Source: Actinomycetota bacterium (lineage in GTDB: Bacteria > Actinomycetota > Acidimicrobiia > Acidimicrobiales > Aldehydirespiratoraceae). Taken from it: DNA of 9,058 nucleotides. Location of the stretch: assembly GCA_012271125.1 (NCBI GenBank), contig JAAXHB010000060.1, positions 1 through 9,058 on the forward strand, written 5' to 3'. Shown piece after piece: positions 9,001 to 9,058 of the stretch; within the stretch, counting starts at the first letter, position 1; each line of letters opens with the position of its first letter. Both the position numbers and the translations under genes were made by a program. The notes under the pieces are model-generated. The model saw nothing but the letters and a program-made list of their open reading frames with translations. It was not told the origin of the DNA and did no database searches.

Positions 9001-9058
9001 TCCTTCACCTACACAACCGCCAACGAATGGGACAAGATCGGCAATAACGAATCAACCA
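1..9058 (+). CDS. Giant Ig-like/cadherin-like tandem-repeat surface protein, internal fragment (open at both ends)
   Basis: Frame +1 has no stop codon over 3019 codons, and the repeat pattern runs to both edges, so both gene ends lie outside. Residues 1-10 are the last strand of an earlier module. After them come 26 full modules and one partial one, each about 97-135 residues. Recurring signatures are D-x-L-x-x-D linkers, V-x-x-N-D-x-C-x3-C, P-T-H-G-T-A-T, I-R-Y-x-I, S-D-(S/T)-F-T-Y-T-T and A-T-V-T-I-x-I-T. This matches the plan of bacterial Ig-like/cadherin-like families (Big_9, Cadherin_5, VCBS-like), which are typical of secreted adhesins. All 60 cysteines fall in pairs, two or four per module. 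Thr (about a fifth in sampled stretches) and Asp dominate, Lys/Arg are sparse, and only two Met codons occur (residues 2498 and 2958). No catalytic domain, membrane segment or anchor is visible. Export and an adhesive or structural role are inferred from family and composition. The exact function and the organism are not identifiable here. Confidence 0.96.
31..1302 (+). repeat. Higher-order repeat block I: modules M1-M4
   Basis: Module starts are residues 11, 111, 212 and 322. M1 (type 1) has R-T-G-W near its start, a wide C-x5-C pair (C43/C49) and N-Q-T-N-K-T-L-T-Y. M2 (type 2) has C141/C145, T-H-G-T-A-T, T-D-T-D-G-V-Q-K-I-R-Y and A-E-D-Y-G-V-V-T-S-D-S. M3 (type 3) has R-N-G-L-D-Q-L, C241/C245 and the type-defining G-T-I-T-W (W270) in place of P-T-H-G. 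M4 (type 4) has D-V-L-A-N-D-A-C-G-A-T-C. M3 and M4 both carry a long acidic insert before the last strand (residues 294-311 and 407-421), a candidate cation-binding loop. The same four types recur in the same order in blocks II and III. Confidence 0.85.
1303..2583 (+). repeat. Higher-order repeat block II: modules M5-M8
   Basis: Module starts are residues 435, 537, 653 and 755. M5 matches M1: R-G-G-W, C-x5-C (C466/C472), N-Q-T-N-K-T-L-T-Y and T-T-T-A-S-H followed by G-E-E-K-T. M6 matches M2: E-C-A-N-A-C, P-T-H-G-T-A-T, K-I-R-Y-E-I, H-Y-G-V-V-S-S-D. M7 matches M3: R-K-G-L-D-A-L, V-V-E-N-D-T-C-D-D-G-C-R-N-I, G-T-I-T-W. M8 matches M4: D-V-L-A-N-D-S-C-G-N-N-C-A-G-L. The block is about 427 residues, close to block I (424). 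M8 also carries D-G-I-Q-K-I-R-Y, otherwise seen in type-2 modules, which hints at exchange between module types. Confidence 0.85.
2584..3876 (+). repeat. Higher-order repeat block III: modules M9-M12
   Basis: Module starts are residues 862, 959, 1062 and 1165. M9 is the shortest full module (97 residues) and has the common C-x3-C (C892/C896). It sits in the type-1 position but lacks the Trp and the wide C-x5-C of M1 and M5. M10 is a clean type 2: D-D-C-A-N-F-C-A-G-L, P-T-H-G-T-A-T-V-F-T-D-T-D-G, A-E-H-Y-G. M11 is type 3: R-R-N-G-L-D-A-L, V-V-E-N-D-T-C-H-A-I-C-R-N-I, G-T-I-T-W. M12 (128 residues) is type 4 with an acidic insertion (residues 1218-1242, starting V-D-Y-E-R). That insertion aligns with the EF-hand-like loops of M18, M21 and M25 but does not itself fit the calcium-loop pattern. 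Confidence 0.8.
3877..4521 (+). repeat. Half block: modules M13 (type 2) and M14 (type 3)
   Basis: Module starts are residues 1293 and 1408. M13 has S-P-T-H-G-T-A-T-V-F-T-D-S-D-G, E-K-F-R-Y-T-I-A-E-H-Y-G and a C-x4-C pair (C1323/C1328), so it is type 2 although a type-1 module would be expected after M12. M14 is type 3: D-G-L-N-K-L, V-V-E-N-D-T-C-H-S-I-C-E-N-I, G-T-I-T-W (W1467). Bases 4294-4317 of M14 are identical over 24 nt to 3256-3279 of M11, the longest exact match I noticed. The chain therefore lost, or never had, a type-1 member here. Confidence 0.8.
4522..4911 (+). repeat. Module M15, with a second cysteine pair
   Basis: M15 spans residues 1508-1637 and is about 130 residues long. 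It has a widened first pair (C1538-x6-C1545, Gly-rich loop) and a second pair, C1587/C1597, in an insertion just before the Y-T-L strand. The insertion contains G-D-H-D-N-N-P-S-T-P-D. It then has D-T-N-P-G-L-L-S-D-S-F-T-Y-T-T-A-N, which recurs almost unchanged in M27. The second pair probably forms a local disulfide closing the inserted hairpin (inference). Confidence 0.8.
4912..5562 (+). repeat. Modules M16 and M17
   Basis: Module starts are residues 1638 and 1743. M16 has K-C-G-Y-G-C (C1667/C1671), no P-T-H-G, and a compact body ending N-S-E-T-F-T-Y-Y-T-T. M17 has an extended linker, then A-D-N-T-C-I-S-D-C (C1780/C1784), Q-P-T-N-G-T-A-A-V, and an inserted W-D-H-D-S-N-S-A-T-D-D loop before I-R-Y-T-I. 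The H-D-S loop relates M17 to M15, M23 and M27, but M17 lacks their second cysteine pair. Confidence 0.75.
5563..5901 (+). repeat. Module M18, with EF-hand-like loop
   Basis: M18 spans residues 1855-1967. The linker T-D-V-L-V-A-D-D leads to D-R-V-G-L-D-A-V, D-V-L-I-N-D-R-C-G-A-G-C-A-G-I (C1884/C1888), V-D-Y-D-R-P, the acidic loop at residues 1912-1923, A-I-R-Y-N-I and F-R-Y-T-T-T. V-D-Y-D-R-P followed by an acidic loop and A-I-(R/E)-Y is the M18/M21/M25 subtype. M12 is a more distant relative. Confidence 0.8.
5734..5769 (+). other. EF-hand-like Ca-binding loop in M18
   Basis: Residues 1912-1923 read D-S-N-A-D-G-T-I-D-D-D-D. Loop positions 1, 3 and 5 are D, N, D, position 6 is G, position 8 is I and position 12 is D. 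The canonical loop is D-x-D-x-D-G-x-I-x-x-x-E, so only position 12 departs (Asp for Glu). Calcium binding is inferred from the pattern alone. Confidence 0.6.
5902..6564 (+). repeat. Modules M19 and M20
   Basis: Module starts are residues 1968 and 2079. M19 has S-N-D-Q-C-T-A-G-C (C2000/C2004), then a short insertion before A-P-T-H-G-T-A-T-V-V-D-T-D-A-D and T-I-R-Y-V-I. The same insertion before A-P-T-H-G is found in M24. M20 has D-V-L-A-N-D-A-C-V-T-D-C-A-G-L (C2108/C2112), an inserted D-N-P-S-T-P-D loop also seen in M15, and A-N-P-S-G-N before its F strand, which recurs in M21. Confidence 0.78.
6565..6924 (+). repeat. Module M21, with EF-hand-like loop and atypical C-x-C
   Basis: M21 spans residues 2189-2308 (120 residues). 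After S-N-D-T-I comes C-D-C (C2219/C2221), the only module where the two cysteines are one residue apart. It then has P-T-S-G-T-A-T-V, Y-D-R-P-F, the loop at 2245-2256, A-I-S-Y-T-I and P-N-P-S-G-N-S-E-T-F-T-Y. Adjacent C-x-C disulfides are strained. It may instead be a redox-active pair, a metal site or intermodular bonding. Confidence 0.78.
6733..6768 (+). other. EF-hand-like Ca-binding loop in M21
   Basis: Residues 2245-2256 read D-V-D-G-N-G-T-I-D-D-G-E. This fits every key position of the EF-hand/dockerin loop: acidic or amide ligands at 1, 3 and 5, Gly at 6, Ile at 8, Asp at 9 and Glu at 12. It is the best calcium-loop match in the window. It sits between two beta strands rather than two helices, so it would be an EF-loop in a non-EF-hand fold. 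Confidence 0.7.
6925..7227 (+). repeat. Module M22
   Basis: M22 spans residues 2309-2409 (101 residues). It has N-D-E-C-G-N-L-C-A-G-L (C2338/C2342), S-P-T-H-G-I-L and T-D-S-D-G-D-G-N-N-D before T-V-T-Y. It then has T-Q-D-S-F-T-Y-S-T-T and N-V-T-V-T-I-T-L. The D-S-D-G-D-G-N turn resembles thrombospondin-type-3-like acidic turns and may bind calcium, but it lacks the Ile at position 8 and acid at position 12 of an EF loop. Confidence 0.78.
7228..7632 (+). repeat. Module M23, longest complete module, with extra cysteine pair
   Basis: M23 spans residues 2410-2544 (135 residues). The usual pair is C2443/C2447 (I-C-H-E-G-C). A second pair, C2484/C2505, flanks an insertion. The insertion holds two copies of a W-(N/D)-H-D-S motif (W2466 and W2491), which suggests a small internal duplication. 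V-P-N-C-G-T-T-A-E-T is shared exactly with M27. One of the two methionines of the fragment (M2498) lies here. Confidence 0.8.
7633..7977 (+). repeat. Module M24
   Basis: M24 spans residues 2545-2659. T-D-V-L-A-D-D opens it, followed by A-N-D-D-C-G-N-F-C-A-G-I (C2575/C2579). A short insertion leads to A-P-T-H-G-T-A-T-A-V-D-T-D-S-D-G and S-I-R-Y-V-V. The module closes with D-T-F-T-Y-T-T-T and V-A-T-V-T-V-N-I. It is the closest relative of M19, five modules earlier. Confidence 0.8.
7978..8337 (+). repeat. Module M25, with EF-hand-like loop
   Basis: M25 spans residues 2660-2779 (120 residues). It has D-T-L-A-D-D, an extended D-R-R-G-T-T-A-V linker and V-F-A-N-D-T-C-H-D-G-T-C (C2693-x4-C2698). 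V-V-D-Y-D-R-P-H, the loop at 2724-2735, A-I-E-Y-S-L and E-Q-T-F-T-Y then follow. It is the same subtype as M18 and M21. Confidence 0.8.
8170..8205 (+). other. EF-hand-like Ca-binding loop in M25
   Basis: Residues 2724-2735 read D-V-N-G-N-G-S-I-E-A-G-E. Ligand positions 1, 3 and 5 are D, N, N, position 6 is G, position 8 is I, and positions 9 and 12 are both E. It matches the EF-hand/dockerin loop pattern and occupies the same place in its module as the loops in M18 and M21. Confidence 0.65.
8338..8676 (+). repeat. Module M26 (type 3-like)
   Basis: M26 spans residues 2780-2892. It has L-D-N-D-T-C-T-L-N-C (C2809/C2813), no P-T-H-G, and G-T-I-S-W-R-L-A (W2854). That Trp strand is the mark of type-3 modules M3, M7, M11 and M14. 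As with M14, it is followed directly by an extra-cysteine module. Confidence 0.78.
8677..9058 (+). repeat. Module M27, partial, with extra cysteine pair and long Cys loop
   Basis: M27 runs from residue 2893 to the window edge. N-D-N-C is followed by a 17-residue loop before the second cysteine (C2922/C2940), whereas 20 of the 27 modules have a three-residue loop. A second pair is C2973/C2983 inside V-P-N-C-G-T-T-A-E-T-A-G-T-C. D-T-N-P-G-L-L-T-D-S-F-T-Y-T-T-A-N matches M15 with one difference. The final strand is cut off by the window end, so at least part of one more segment lies beyond. Confidence 0.8.

Noticed and set aside
1..9058. CRISPR array or DNA-level tandem repeat
   Set aside because: Repetition is at the protein level with a period of roughly 300-400 nt and diverged codons. 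There are no short identical direct repeats with unique spacers.
1..9058. Promoter, terminator or ncRNA within the window
   Set aside because: No AT-rich gap, no stem-loop followed by a T-run and no non-coding interval was seen. The coding frame is continuous.

Overview
The whole window lies inside one giant protein-coding gene. Frame +1 is open from base 1 to base 9058 without a stop (3019 codons), and neither the start nor the end of the gene is present. I translated this frame line by line. No second gene, RNA gene, promoter, terminator, CRISPR array or mobile element is supported. Other open frames on either strand are by-products of the strong codon bias of the real frame.

The protein is a chain of about 100-135-residue beta-sandwich modules. 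I count 26 complete modules (M1-M26), a 27th cut by the right edge, and the last strand of an earlier module at the left edge. The module plan resembles bacterial Ig-like/cadherin-like repeats of the Big_9/Cadherin_5 type. It runs: a linker like D-x-L-x-x-D, an R-x-G strand, V-x-x-N-D-x-C-x3-C, often P-T-H-G-T-A-T, an I-R-Y-x-I strand, S-D-S-F-T-Y-T-T, and A-T-V-T-I-x-I-T. Every module carries a cysteine pair directly after the N-D motif. As I recall these families, a D-x-D-G-D-like acidic loop is usual at that point. This suggests a fibre held by one disulfide per domain, which is the most unusual thing in the window.

Layout: M1-M12 form three copies of a four-module higher-order unit (31-3876). 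M13-M14 (3877-4521) resume that order but skip its first member. From M15 on (4522-9058) the order changes. Some modules carry an extra cysteine pair (M15, M23, M27), and others carry a 12-residue EF-hand-like calcium loop (M18, M21, M25). The M14-M15 pair recurs twelve modules later as M26-M27.

The organism is a bacterium with moderately high GC and strong preference for C-ending codons (ACC, GAC, GCC, ATC, CTC). This fits an actinobacterium or a similar lineage, but I cannot place it. The protein should be exported and extracellular, because it has many paired cysteines, an acidic and Thr-rich composition, and domains known from surface proteins. A role as adhesin, stalk or biofilm matrix protein is inference. 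The signal peptide, anchor and any ligand-binding domain would lie outside the window.
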